A stretch of 64,000 nt of DNA, taken from NCBI RefSeq assembly GCF_025998815.1, contig NZ_AP026678.1, positions 1,984,001 to 2,048,000 on the forward strand, written 5' to 3'. The position numbers were made by a program, and so were the translations under genes. Of the stretch, positions 53,014 to 61,286 are shown piece after piece (position 1 is the first letter of the stretch; each line of letters opens with the position of its first letter). This DNA comes from Ignavibacterium sp. Its GTDB lineage: Bacteria > Bacteroidota > Ignavibacteria > Ignavibacteriales > Ignavibacteriaceae. The notes below the pieces were generated by a model. That model had not been told where the DNA came from. It was given only the letters and a program-made list of their open reading frames with translations, and searched no databases.

Positions 53014-54498
53014 CTAATTTATAACTCTCAGAATTTTATATTTTTCTTTTGGCTTCAATAAATACTCATACTGTTTATAAGTTACCAATCCCAGCATTGA
53101 TTTTGGTTCAAGTGCAATGACAATCATATTATTTTTTAATTGACTGACCGGAAGAAAATAATATTTATCCAAATCAATTTTATCTTTTATTTCGTTAACA
53201 GAAATATAGGGATTGATTATCGTATCTCTTTCAAAATCAATTGTGCCAATCGAGTCAATAAAATATTCTTCAATCTTATCACATTTAACTGATTTAGCTT
53301 CTTCATAGAGAAGATTATGATTATCCATCCAGTTTTTCAGATCAGTAAACTGTTTTGGTATTAAATATCCTTTCGGTCTTTCAACATCATAAAGAGATTT
53401 GACAACTGATCTGAAATCATTTACCGCTACAATTGTGTCGTTATTTGAGTAATAAGAAAGCAGATTCAATTTAAGCTCAGTTCCATCTGAAAAATGATCA
53501 AGTTGAATTGCAACCTTATCATCGACTTTATTTTCAATTAGTTTTTCTCTTTCATCAGCAATAAGTTTTTTAATTTCATCTTTGTTATCATAACTAAACT
53601 TTAACAAAGCAAGCATTCCTGCCATCTGACTTCTTGCTCGTCTCTCAATATTGTCTGTGCTGTAATTTTCTCCGTTCATTCCTTCCTGAATAAAAGATAG
53701 AGTATTCTGAATTCCGAAACTTTGTCGTCCATCGTTTATATCAAAAGTACTATAGCGAAGATAATCGACACCAACAGGACCACCAGGCAAATAATGAAAT
53801 GCTGTATAACCTTTTTCTTTTACAAAATCAAAAACGAAAGGAAAATATTTTTCATAAGAAAGCTTTTTGATTTTCTCAGAGATATTAATGTTTGTTACTG
53901 CACCAACAGTTACATCAAAGTTTCTCCTGAAGCCAAGTTTTTTCCATTCTTCACCAAAGGGCCAATATTCGTGTACATCCATTGTAACTTCGAAAAGATA
54001 TTTATCGAATAGCTTGTGAAGTGCAATTGTTTCCGGCTCTGTCAGAATCAGATGATTACGATTTAAATCCATTCCGTTTCCGTTTCGTCTTTGATTTTTT
54101 TCAGAACCATCCGGATTCATTTGAGGCACAAGTGCAAAATCAATTTTATCAAACAAGTATTGATTTTCGGGTTTAAGTAATTCGTTAATTAAAAGAAGTG
54201 CGGCTTCTTTTCCCGACTGCTCATTGCCGTGCTGTTGTGCAAAGATTAAAACTTTCAATTTGGTTTTATCAACACCAAATTCATCTTTCGAAAAATAAAC
54301 TGCAAAAAGCTCTCTGCCTTCGATTGATTTAGTAAGTACTTCTGTTTTTATCAAATCAGAATTATAATCAACCTCCTGAATAAACTGTTTTAGTTCATCG
54401 TGCGAGGTAAGTTTTGTGAAGTTTGATTTTTCGAGCGGTGTTTGTTGTGCAACAATGAGGTTAAATGTTAAGGTGATTATAACAAATATTTTTTTCAT
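53014..54498 (-). CDS. Secreted M14 metallocarboxypeptidase
   Basis: 494 aa from ATG 54498 (MKKIFVIITLTFNLIVAQQ, a signal peptide); the longer frame reads through a REP unit. The M14 motif HGNEQSGKEAALLL gives two zinc ligands, His and Glu. NPDGSEKNQRRNGNGMDLNRN provides the substrate-binding Asn-Arg. DVHEYWPFG supplies the third His. The final catalytic Glu would lie in the segment around FVFDFVKEKGYTAF or later but I could not place it. No T9SS sorting domain is visible, so it is probably periplasmic or lipid-anchored. It lies between two repeat units. Confidence 0.85.
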   Translation of the reverse strand: MKKIFVIITLTFNLIVAQQTPLEKSNFTKLTSHDELKQFIQEVDYNSDLIKTEVLTKSIEGRELFAVYFSKDEFGVDKTKLKVLIFAQQHGNEQSGKEAALLLINELLKPENQYLFDKIDFALVPQMNPDGSEKNQRRNGNGMDLNRNHLILTEPETIALHKLFDKYLFEVTMDVHEYWPFGEEWKKLGFRRNFDVTVGAVTNINISEKIKKLSYEKYFPFVFDFVKEKGYTAFHYLPGGPVGVDYLRYSTFDINDGRQSFGIQNTLSFIQEGMNGENYSTDNIERRARSQMAGMLALLKFSYDNKDEIKKLIADEREKLIENKVDDKVAIQLDHFSDGTELKLNLLSYYSNNDTIVAVNDFRSVVKSLYDVERPKGYLIPKQFTDLKNWMDNHNLLYEEAKSVKCDKIEEYFIDSIGTIDFERDTIINPYISVNEIKDKIDLDKYYFLPVSQLKNNMIVIALEPKSMLGLVTYKQYEYLLKPKEKYKILRVIN

Positions 54499-54520
54499 AT
54501 GAATTACCTTATATTTTTTT

Positions 54521-54580
54521 GTAGGGGAAGGGCTTGCCCTTCCCTCCTCTTTCTTTGGACAAGGCAAGCTTTGTCCCTAC
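54521..54580. repeat. REP-like unit 3 (GTAGGG...CCCTAC)
   Basis: GTAGGGGAAGGGCTTGCCCT at the left end and GACAAGGCAAGCTTTGTCCC then TAC at the right end. Its right end is the complement of the RAYT stop codon: TAG of the RAYT gene is taken from GTAGGG. The left end lies 23 bases upstream of the peptidase start. Confidence 0.88.
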
Positions 54581-55080
54581 ATTAATTCTAAATTTTCTGG
54601 ATTGTCCTTTTCTAATTCCCATCTTAAAGGATTCTGTTCTATATATTGTCGGATGTAAAACAATTTGCTCTCATTTCTGATTATCCGATCATAGTAACTT
54701 CTTTGCCATTTAAAGTTTTCCAAACCCATTTTATGTATCTCAATGGTAGTAACCGACTTAAAAGCACCTACAATCTTAGGGACACTACAAGTAAGATTTT
54801 TATTTGAATTATCTATTATCATAATAAAGTGAATATGATTTGGCATTATTATATAATAGTCAATTTCACAGCATTTATATTTCGTACTTAGACCTGTTAA
54901 TATTGTTTTTATAACTTTACCATAGTCATTTAGAATAACATCTGATGACTCTACTTTTCCAAAACAATTTACCATTTCATCAACACAAATTGTAATGAAG
55001 TAATATCCGTCATTCGAATAATCAAATTCTCTTAACCTGTTTCTTTTCCGCTGTGGGTATTCTTTTTTACTACCATTCAT
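54577..55080 (-). CDS. REP-associated tyrosine transposase (RAYT, IS200-like)
   Basis: A 167-aa Y1/HUH endonuclease. The HUH motif is in MPNHIHFIMII (His-Ile-His near residue 83). The catalytic tyrosine candidates are in WQRSYYDRIIRNESKLFYIRQYIEQNPLRW. The opening RKRNRLREFDYSNDGYYFITICV is the usual RAYT start. It has REP-like units on both sides, the genomic signature of this class, in which the enzyme acts on the REPs. Domain size is that of stand-alone RAYTs, with no TnpB gene. Activity is likely but untested. Confidence 0.93.
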   Translation of the reverse strand: MNGSKKEYPQRKRNRLREFDYSNDGYYFITICVDEMVNCFGKVESSDVILNDYGKVIKTILTGLSTKYKCCEIDYYIIMPNHIHFIMIIDNSNKNLTCSVPKIVGAFKSVTTIEIHKMGLENFKWQRSYYDRIIRNESKLFYIRQYIEQNPLRWELEKDNPENLELM

Positions 55081-55111
55081 ATTTCATTTTTCTAACTGTA
55101 AGGAGATATTT

Positions 55112-55134
55112 GGACAAGGCAAGCCTTATCCCTA
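55112..55134. repeat. REP-like half unit 4
   Basis: GGACAAGGCAAGCCTTATCC then CTA matches the right half of the other units, with one base changed in CCTTATCC. It sits 32 bases upstream of the RAYT start, with no left half. Confidence 0.75.
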
Positions 55135-55155
55135 ATTTTATTTTATTTGCTTCTC

Positions 55156-55231
55156 GTAGGGGTGAGGCTTGCCTCACCCGTTTCTCTTCTTATCATTTCA
55201 ATTATTCGGACAGGGCAAGCCCTGTCCCTAC
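55156..55231. repeat. REP-like unit 5 (GTAGGG...CCCTAC)
   Basis: Starts GTAGGGGTGAGGCTTGCCTC and ends GGACAGGGCAAGCCCTGTCC then CTAC. Its layout and spacer (TTATCATTTCAATTATTCGG) closely match unit 2. It ends 4 bases before the stop codon of the S51 peptidase gene. Confidence 0.88.
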
Positions 55232-55235
55232 ATTT

Positions 55236-57338
55236 TTATTTCAATAATACCATTGATTTTGTTACTGAATAATTTCCGATTGATAATCGATAGAAATAAA
55301 TTCCACTGGAAAGATTCGTTCCGTCAAATTCGACTTCATATGTGCCGGCGGGTTTATAATCATTAACTAATGTTGCAATTTCACCACCAAGTACATCATA
55401 AATTTTCAAAGAGACTTTTCTGTCACTCTGAGCTTGTCGAAGAGTGACATCGTCTCTGTCATCCTTCGATAAACTCAGGATGACATTTGGAATACTGAAT
55501 TTTATTTTTGTTTCTGGATTAAACGGATTTGGATAATTCTGATAAAGAATAAATTCTTTTGGTTGAATGTCCGATGTTGCTTCATTAACCTCAGTAAGAA
55601 AATCAAATCTTCCCTGCTCTGTTAAATATTTTATTTGCGGATAATTCGTAAGAGAAAATCTTAGATGATCAAATGCAACAACTTGTCTGGGTCCAATACT
55701 GTTGATCGCTCTGTAAGTTGATGAATCAACTTTTGTAGCTTCCCGTGCATCGACAATCAGATAAGGAATTGCGGAAACGCCGCTCACACTTTTATCTGAG
55801 GATAAAATTTTAACATAGCTGCTGCTGTTCAAATAAAGTCCAAGTCTTTTTCTGCTTCTCATCATTCCCAACAAAACTGAACTCATTCTGTTTTCGTAAA
55901 AATCCGAATCATCAAAAAGCATTGGCTGAAAGATTAAATCACCGAAAAGATTTATTCCTTCATTTAATTTCATCTTTCCGCGATATGACGCATAAACATC
56001 TGTGTCTGTATTCCCGACAAACTTTTCTCCGGAAATTTTTCCTGCATTACCAAAAAAGAAAATTGGTTTACCGTATTGTACTGATAATTGGAATGCATCG
56101 GGAACAAGATTACCTGTTTGGTTCAGGTATGATAAAACATTTAATGAATCTCCGGCAAAAACAAAGCAAGTTCCAACGCTGATTTTAGCTGCTTCATTTG
56201 CATCGTTAAGATTAGAGTTGGTGATATTAACAACTGAGTAGTTGAAACTATTACTGCTCAGATAACTCGTTATTGTCGAGAGTGAAATACTAAATCCCGG
56301 ATGACTGATAATAACTACATTACTACTATTAACTGCGGAAAGAAATTCAGAAAAACTTGTATTGAGTAAAGAAGAAATGTTGTTACTTCCGGTTAAATAA
56401 AAATCAGTTAAAGGAAATTGCCAGCTTCTGTTTGTATCAACATCTTTTGCTGAAGACGGAATGAAAGTAATTTCTTTAGTGATGAAATTAAATTTCCATC
56501 CTTTGGTGAGAATGTGAGTTTTTAAATTTTCAATTGTGTACTTACCGGATGTGAATGGTGAATATTTCGTAAGATTATCTTTATAAAAAATTGAAACAGC
56601 ACCACTTCCCATCACTTCTCCAACTCCATCTGGCGAAATACAAATTGCAGTTCTGTCATCAATACCGGCACCAATTAAATCTATACCAAAGTTGAAATAC
56701 TGATTGTAAATCATCGCAATTAATCTTCCGTGTCGTCCTCGTTCAATAAAATGAGTATCGAACAAAACATTTGGTACGAGTTTCAGAAAATTATTTTCAA
56801 ATTTCATCCGGTTGTAGAATGGATTTTGCAAAGCTTCATCAGGATAAGCTGAACCGTTCTGCGCACTGAAATCAACATCGCCAAGTACTGCTGCACCTGC
56901 ACTTGTTCCTGCAATTACTCCACCGTTATTAAAGACATATTGAATTGCAGAATCAACCTTTGTTCCTTTCCACAAACGGATATAATCCCACTGATCACCA
57001 CCACGAATGAAAATTGCTTTTGCAGTTAACAGTTCATCATAAGTTGATTGAAGATTTGCTGCAGAGGTTGTTGCGATGGTTTTGTTATAAGCAGTATCCG
57101 CACCAAGTGACATAAAATAATTTGGAAGCCAGCTTGTAGCATCAGTAACATCAATGATTATTATTTTTCCACTATCAGCTTTCTGAACAATCCAACTGTA
57201 TGGTGCATCGCTCCAATCATTATAATTTTCTGATCCACCGCCAATTGCGCAAACATAGCCCTGAGCAAAGAGAGGAAGAGTGATAATAAGATTAAAAGTG
57301 AAAATGAGAGTGATGATATTTTTCAGTTGCATTATCAT
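55236..57338 (-). CDS. Secreted cyanophycinase-like S51 peptidase with T9SS domain
   Basis: 700 aa. A signal peptide (about 1-26) is followed by a peptidase E/cyanophycinase-type domain (27-300): IFIRGGDQWDYIRLW, Ser146 in VIAGTSAGAAVLGD and the acidic DTHFIERGRHGRL block. A second domain of unknown fold follows. The C-terminal NYPNPFNPETKIKF sorting domain is interrupted by SLSKDDRDDVTLRQAQSD, the translation of two dispersed palindromes (55422-55448 and 55458-55484), before KVSLKIYDVLGGE resumes. The start is ATG 57338 or 57332. The substrate need not be cyanophycin. Confidence 0.88.
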   Translation of the reverse strand: MIMQLKNIITLIFTFNLIITLPLFAQGYVCAIGGGSENYNDWSDAPYSWIVQKADSGKIIIIDVTDATSWLPNYFMSLGADTAYNKTIATTSAANLQSTYDELLTAKAIFIRGGDQWDYIRLWKGTKVDSAIQYVFNNGGVIAGTSAGAAVLGDVDFSAQNGSAYPDEALQNPFYNRMKFENNFLKLVPNVLFDTHFIERGRHGRLIAMIYNQYFNFGIDLIGAGIDDRTAICISPDGVGEVMGSGAVSIFYKDNLTKYSPFTSGKYTIENLKTHILTKGWKFNFITKEITFIPSSAKDVDTNRSWQFPLTDFYLTGSNNISSLLNTSFSEFLSAVNSSNVVIISHPGFSISLSTITSYLSSNSFNYSVVNITNSNLNDANEAAKISVGTCFVFAGDSLNVLSYLNQTGNLVPDAFQLSVQYGKPIFFFGNAGKISGEKFVGNTDTDVYASYRGKMKLNEGINLFGDLIFQPMLFDDSDFYENRMSSVLLGMMRSRKRLGLYLNSSSYVKILSSDKSVSGVSAIPYLIVDAREATKVDSSTYRAINSIGPRQVVAFDHLRFSLTNYPQIKYLTEQGRFDFLTEVNEATSDIQPKEFILYQNYPNPFNPETKIKFSIPNVILSLSKDDRDDVTLRQAQSDRKVSLKIYDVLGGEIATLVNDYKPAGTYEVEFDGTNLSSGIYFYRLSIGNYSVTKSMVLLK
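55422..55484. repeat. Two dispersed palindromes inside a T9SS sorting domain
   Basis: GTCACTCTGAGCTTGTCGAA..GAGTGAC (55422-55448) and GTCATCCTTCGATAAACTCA..GGATGAC (55458-55484) are members of one family in opposite orientation, nine bases apart. Both are translated in frame. Related to the copy at 49843. Confidence 0.85.
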
Positions 57339-57360
57339 TAAATGTCGAGTAAGATTTTAT

Positions 57361-57452
57361 CTTGATTAACACACAGATAAACGTGATTTGACTGATTAAC
57401 ACGAAATTCTATCTGCGAAAATCAGTTTAATCTGTGTCATCTGCGTGCTATT
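57361..57452. repeat. Imperfect inverted repeat between PorV-like and S51 genes
   Basis: GATTAACACACAGATAAACGT at the left and ATCTGTGTCATCTGCGTGC at the right are loosely inverse, with a further GATTAACACGAAATTC between. The style recalls dispersed intergenic repeats and, weakly, the CTGCGTGAAA ends of the GxxExxY element. The 138-base gap holds no gene that I can see. Confidence 0.5.
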
Positions 57453-57476
57453 ATGTTTTTACGGATTTATCGCCTT

Positions 57477-58469
57477 CTACATAGTTAATTTTAATGAAAT
57501 TCTGTGCACACTTGGAAGCAAATCATAAACTGAGTACGAATAATCAAAGTAAACAAATGTATCTGAGAACGGAACATTTGCACCTGCACCAAAGCTGAAC
57601 TTCTGATCATCATAGTTTAATTTATATCCACCACGAATATATAATCTATCGAAGAATGATATTTCGCTACCGAAGTGAACACGTTCTTTATTATCATTCG
57701 GATGTGTAGCATCAATGCCACCGCGTATCTTCATAAAATCCGTCTGATAAATATCGAAACCAATTCCTACCTGAAAATGTAATGGTAAAGGATACTCATC
57801 AGTTTTTAATCGTGCAGGAGTTAATCTGCTAATAGGAAAGTTGGGATCTTTAAGATGCACAACATCCAGGTCCGGACCATCAAACATCATATCCCCACCA
57901 AAGTTTGTCATACTCATAGCAATTGTAAGATTCTGAAAATCAATCAGATATTGAGTCCCGATATCGAATGCAAAACCGTTTGCTGTTTCATTCCAGATTT
58001 GCTGATGAACATATTTAATTGTTAATCCGACATTAAACCTATCAGTAAGATATCTTGCATAAGTGATTCCCAATGCCAAATCACCTGCATCAAAATATCT
58101 TCCGGTGCCGTTTGGATTTTCTTCAGTTGTAATTTCCATTTTACCTGTAGTGAATAAAATCATACTTGCACCAAGCGAACCAAAATCACCGGCGTTATAA
58201 ACAACTGAGGCAGCATTCAGGTCAAACAAATCAAACCATTTTGCATATGAGAAAAACACTTCAATGTTTTTAACTTTAACTATTCCAGCCGGATTATAGA
58301 ATACAGAACCTGCATCATCAGCTAAGCCGACGATTGCATTGCCAAGTGCTTCTGATCTGGCACTTACTGGTATCTGTAAAAATTGCGCTCCGCTTGTACC
58401 AAGGTTTGGATTCTGTGCAAAGCTGATTGCATTAAATAAAATCATCAATATTATAAAAATCTTTTTCAT
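57477..58469 (-). CDS. PorV/PorQ-family outer-membrane protein
   Basis: A 330-aa beta-barrel protein. A signal peptide (MKKIFIILMILFNAISFAQ) is followed by GTSGAQFLQIPVSARSEALGNAIVGLADDAGSVFYNPAGI, the strongly conserved N-terminal block of PorV/PorQ/UPF0164 proteins, akin to FadL barrels. The many aromatic-ended strands and final Phe/Leu-rich strand (HRISLKLTM) fit an outer-membrane barrel. In known systems PorV shuttles T9SS cargo. It closes an apparent operon with the fibronectin-type protein and the TonB receptor. RBS AGGAG precedes ATG. Confidence 0.9.
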   Translation of the reverse strand: MKKIFIILMILFNAISFAQNPNLGTSGAQFLQIPVSARSEALGNAIVGLADDAGSVFYNPAGIVKVKNIEVFFSYAKWFDLFDLNAASVVYNAGDFGSLGASMILFTTGKMEITTEENPNGTGRYFDAGDLALGITYARYLTDRFNVGLTIKYVHQQIWNETANGFAFDIGTQYLIDFQNLTIAMSMTNFGGDMMFDGPDLDVVHLKDPNFPISRLTPARLKTDEYPLPLHFQVGIGFDIYQTDFMKIRGGIDATHPNDNKERVHFGSEISFFDRLYIRGGYKLNYDDQKFSFGAGANVPFSDTFVYFDYSYSVYDLLPSVHRISLKLTM

Positions 58470-58502
58470 TTTATTCTCCTGAATAAATCAGTAATTGTAT
58501 AA

Positions 58503-61259
58503 TTATTTAATTACTGCAAATCTTTCTTTGTATTCAATGTCTCCGGATTTCACAAGATAGATGTAAACTCCCGGAGCAATTTCTCTTCCGCCTTCAGATC
58601 TTAAATCCCATACTTCAGTACCATTATTTGAATTGTGATAAATAGTTTTCACCAAATCAGCATCAACAGTAAAAATATAAATTGTGCATTCAGGTGGAAG
58701 ATTAACAAATTGAATCTGTCTCAGTGGTTCTCTTCTTAACTCACCAAATTCCGGTTCATAAAGAGATGATGCTACATAAGGATTGGGAACAACTCTTATT
58801 TTACTGATATTTTCTCTGATAAGTTCAGGTTTAATAGTTGGACCTTTTATCTTAAATGAATAACTATCTTTCATATTCGGTTCAACAGGTTTGATTACTT
58901 CTACAGAAAATCTGTTTCCTGCAGAAGGAATTAAAGATGCAGGAAACTGAACTCTTCCCTGAATTCCGTTGAATGTAAATGTTCCGAGATTGAATACACT
59001 GTCTGCAGCAATAATTGTATCAGCGGGAGTTGAGTTGTTTATAACATTTATTATTATAAATGGATTTCCATCCGAGATTCCGTTTCCTATTACATTTACA
59101 AAATAAAGTGATTGCTGAATTAATGTCTCCGCAACAACAGTGAAATCAATTGTAAGATTATCAGTTCCACCTATTCTGGAAACGCTTTTAATTATATCAG
59201 GTTTATTAAGTGAAAAAACTACTCCATCAGTTGTTGACTGAATCTGATTAAGATTAAACGGTCGTTCTTCAACCACACTCTGAGTTTGATTTTTAACTAC
59301 ATTAACAGCATAAGAAACAGTAAACAAATCGCCCTGCTCAGGTCTTTCATCAGCAGTTGCACCTGGGGCATCTGTAAATCGAACTCTTAAACCATGTCCG
59401 CCAATCAAAACCTCTCTTCCACCTGAAGGATAATTATAACCAGCACGAATGATTTCACCAGTAGAAAGATTTATTAAATCAAAGTTATTAGCTGAATTAA
59501 ACTTAAAACCATATTTAAGTGGTTTTGTCTGATTTGAATCTGAGATTGTAACTGTAATTTGGGTTTTTGCATTTCCCTCTTCAACTTTGGGAAGATATGA
59601 GAATGTAACATCATAATTTCCACCAGCAAGTTCTTCGTTATCAATCGGCTGAACATTGAGAACATAATTTGAATTTCCGTTCAACTGCTGAATATCGTAA
59701 CCTGAAACCGGCTCTCTTCCCAAAGCATTTGATCTTGGAGTAAGTGCGATTGTGTTTTCCGCAGCAAGTGTGTTTCCAATCGGACTTTCAAGACTGGGAA
59801 CTATGTTACTTCCTCTGTCATAAGCAGTGATTGAATACCAGTATTCAAAGCCATTAATTACTGTTGTATCAGTATAACTGTATTGAATTCCTTTATCTTC
59901 ACCTAAACCGTTGCGAACATCAAACTGAGCAATTCTTTCCCAATTAATTCCTTTGTCTTTGCTTCTGTAAATTCTATATCCTTCAAAATCATATTCACCT
60001 GAGGAAGCATCGGGAGATTTTTCAGAGCGATCATCCCAATAAAGAGTTGCTGATTTATCACCGGCTGCACCAAATAATTTTGGTCTTTCAGGTGGTTTGG
60101 GAAGATTAAAGTTTGCATCAACAGTTTGCTGAGCAGCAGTTGCAGCAGCAAGCATTTCGTCTTTTGTTTCACCTGCAACAAAAGCTGTTACAAAAGTTAG
60201 TGTGTCACCACGATTTAATCTGTATGGACCTGATGATAATGTAGCGACCAAATCTAAACCTGAAGCAGGAATAGTTGCAGGATCATCATAATGAAGATTG
60301 GTATTGTTTCCGATATGGAAATATCTTGGACCAAGCGATGAATTATATAAAGACGGACTGCTTGACATGATTCCATACTGAACTGAATCTATATCAAGAT
60401 CATCATCATATAAATTGTAATGCATATCGGTAATGCCAAGCATTTGACCATTTACATTGGGAGTTTTTAACATTGCAATTCCAAAGAAACCTGTTTTGCC
60501 ACCAGGCCATTCAGATGAAACTCCATCATCAAAAAAGTAAACAAGATTTCTTTCTTTGATAAAATCAATTTTATCATCACCGTATTCAGGAACACCACCA
60601 CTGACATTTCCAACATCAATATCGCTGTATAAAGCGAAGTACAAACTATCTAAATCGCGTTGTCCATTATTTACAATCTGGAATTTGTAAAAAAGAATAT
60701 TTTTTGCGAATTGAATTCCATATGCATAACCAGTTTGAATCACCTGAAGTCCCAAAATTTCTCTCGAATTATTACTATCACTGTAAACACAATAACTATC
60801 CTGATCTGAAAGAAAAAGATTATTCCCGTTTTCATCTTTAACTGGCCAACCATTTACTGGATGCCAGGTTTGTGGATTATCACTGAATGCTATCTGAGCC
60901 AAATCAGGATTATGATAACCACCAATGGCTTCCCACTCTTCATTTGTTGTATGCAAACCTTGTACAACATTTCCGGGAATTCCAACCCAGGGATTAACAC
61001 GATAGATATAGTGTTTTGTACTGTTGATTGGAAATTCGCCCGAAGGTCCTTGTGTGATTCTTCTCGGATAAAGTTTGCCACGATTCTCGAAAAACAGTCC
61101 GATGTTACTTGCATTGTGTATTCCTGCAGCACGATCAACTATTCCAAAAACTTTTTCAAGATTACTTCGGGAAAGTTGCTCTTCAATTTCTTTTTTGCTT
61201 TGAGGAAAAATGTTCTGTGTTAGAAAAATTATAACAGATAGAATGATGATTTTTTTCAT
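58503..61259 (-). CDS. Large secreted protein with fibronectin-type region
   Basis: About 918 aa from ATG 61259 (a TTG at 61265 is in frame; GGAA is well placed for the ATG). A signal peptide (about 1-20, ending NIFPQS) precedes a beta-rich domain with YRVNPWVGIPGNVVQG. Near residue 405 an FN3-like region has YWDDRSEKSPDAS and YRIYRSKDKGINWERIAQF, YSITAYDRG. The C-terminus has KIRVVPNPYVA and ends VYIYLVKSGDIEYKERFAVIK, a FlgD/T9SS-like tail that differs from NYPNPFNP types. It is sandwiched between the TonB receptor and PorV-like genes. Function is unknown. Confidence 0.82.
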   Translation of the reverse strand: MKKIIILSVIIFLTQNIFPQSKKEIEEQLSRSNLEKVFGIVDRAAGIHNASNIGLFFENRGKLYPRRITQGPSGEFPINSTKHYIYRVNPWVGIPGNVVQGLHTTNEEWEAIGGYHNPDLAQIAFSDNPQTWHPVNGWPVKDENGNNLFLSDQDSYCVYSDSNNSREILGLQVIQTGYAYGIQFAKNILFYKFQIVNNGQRDLDSLYFALYSDIDVGNVSGGVPEYGDDKIDFIKERNLVYFFDDGVSSEWPGGKTGFFGIAMLKTPNVNGQMLGITDMHYNLYDDDLDIDSVQYGIMSSSPSLYNSSLGPRYFHIGNNTNLHYDDPATIPASGLDLVATLSSGPYRLNRGDTLTFVTAFVAGETKDEMLAAATAAQQTVDANFNLPKPPERPKLFGAAGDKSATLYWDDRSEKSPDASSGEYDFEGYRIYRSKDKGINWERIAQFDVRNGLGEDKGIQYSYTDTTVINGFEYWYSITAYDRGSNIVPSLESPIGNTLAAENTIALTPRSNALGREPVSGYDIQQLNGNSNYVLNVQPIDNEELAGGNYDVTFSYLPKVEEGNAKTQITVTISDSNQTKPLKYGFKFNSANNFDLINLSTGEIIRAGYNYPSGGREVLIGGHGLRVRFTDAPGATADERPEQGDLFTVSYAVNVVKNQTQSVVEERPFNLNQIQSTTDGVVFSLNKPDIIKSVSRIGGTDNLTIDFTVVAETLIQQSLYFVNVIGNGISDGNPFIIINVINNSTPADTIIAADSVFNLGTFTFNGIQGRVQFPASLIPSAGNRFSVEVIKPVEPNMKDSYSFKIKGPTIKPELIRENISKIRVVPNPYVASSLYEPEFGELRREPLRQIQFVNLPPECTIYIFTVDADLVKTIYHNSNNGTEVWDLRSEGGREIAPGVYIYLVKSGDIEYKERFAVIK

Positions 61260-61286
61260 CTTCAAATTCCTTTGCTTAATATTTTA

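Noticed and set aside
54499-54567. Longer N-terminus for the second M14 peptidase
   Set aside because: Those codons come from REP-like unit 3; the signal peptide starts at ATG 54498.
54577-55080. Complete IS200/IS605 transposon
   Set aside because: No TnpB gene and flanks are REP-like units, which fits a stand-alone RAYT better.
52834-55231. CRISPR array
   Set aside because: Repeats are palindromic, unevenly spaced and include genes; no regular spacers and no cas genes.
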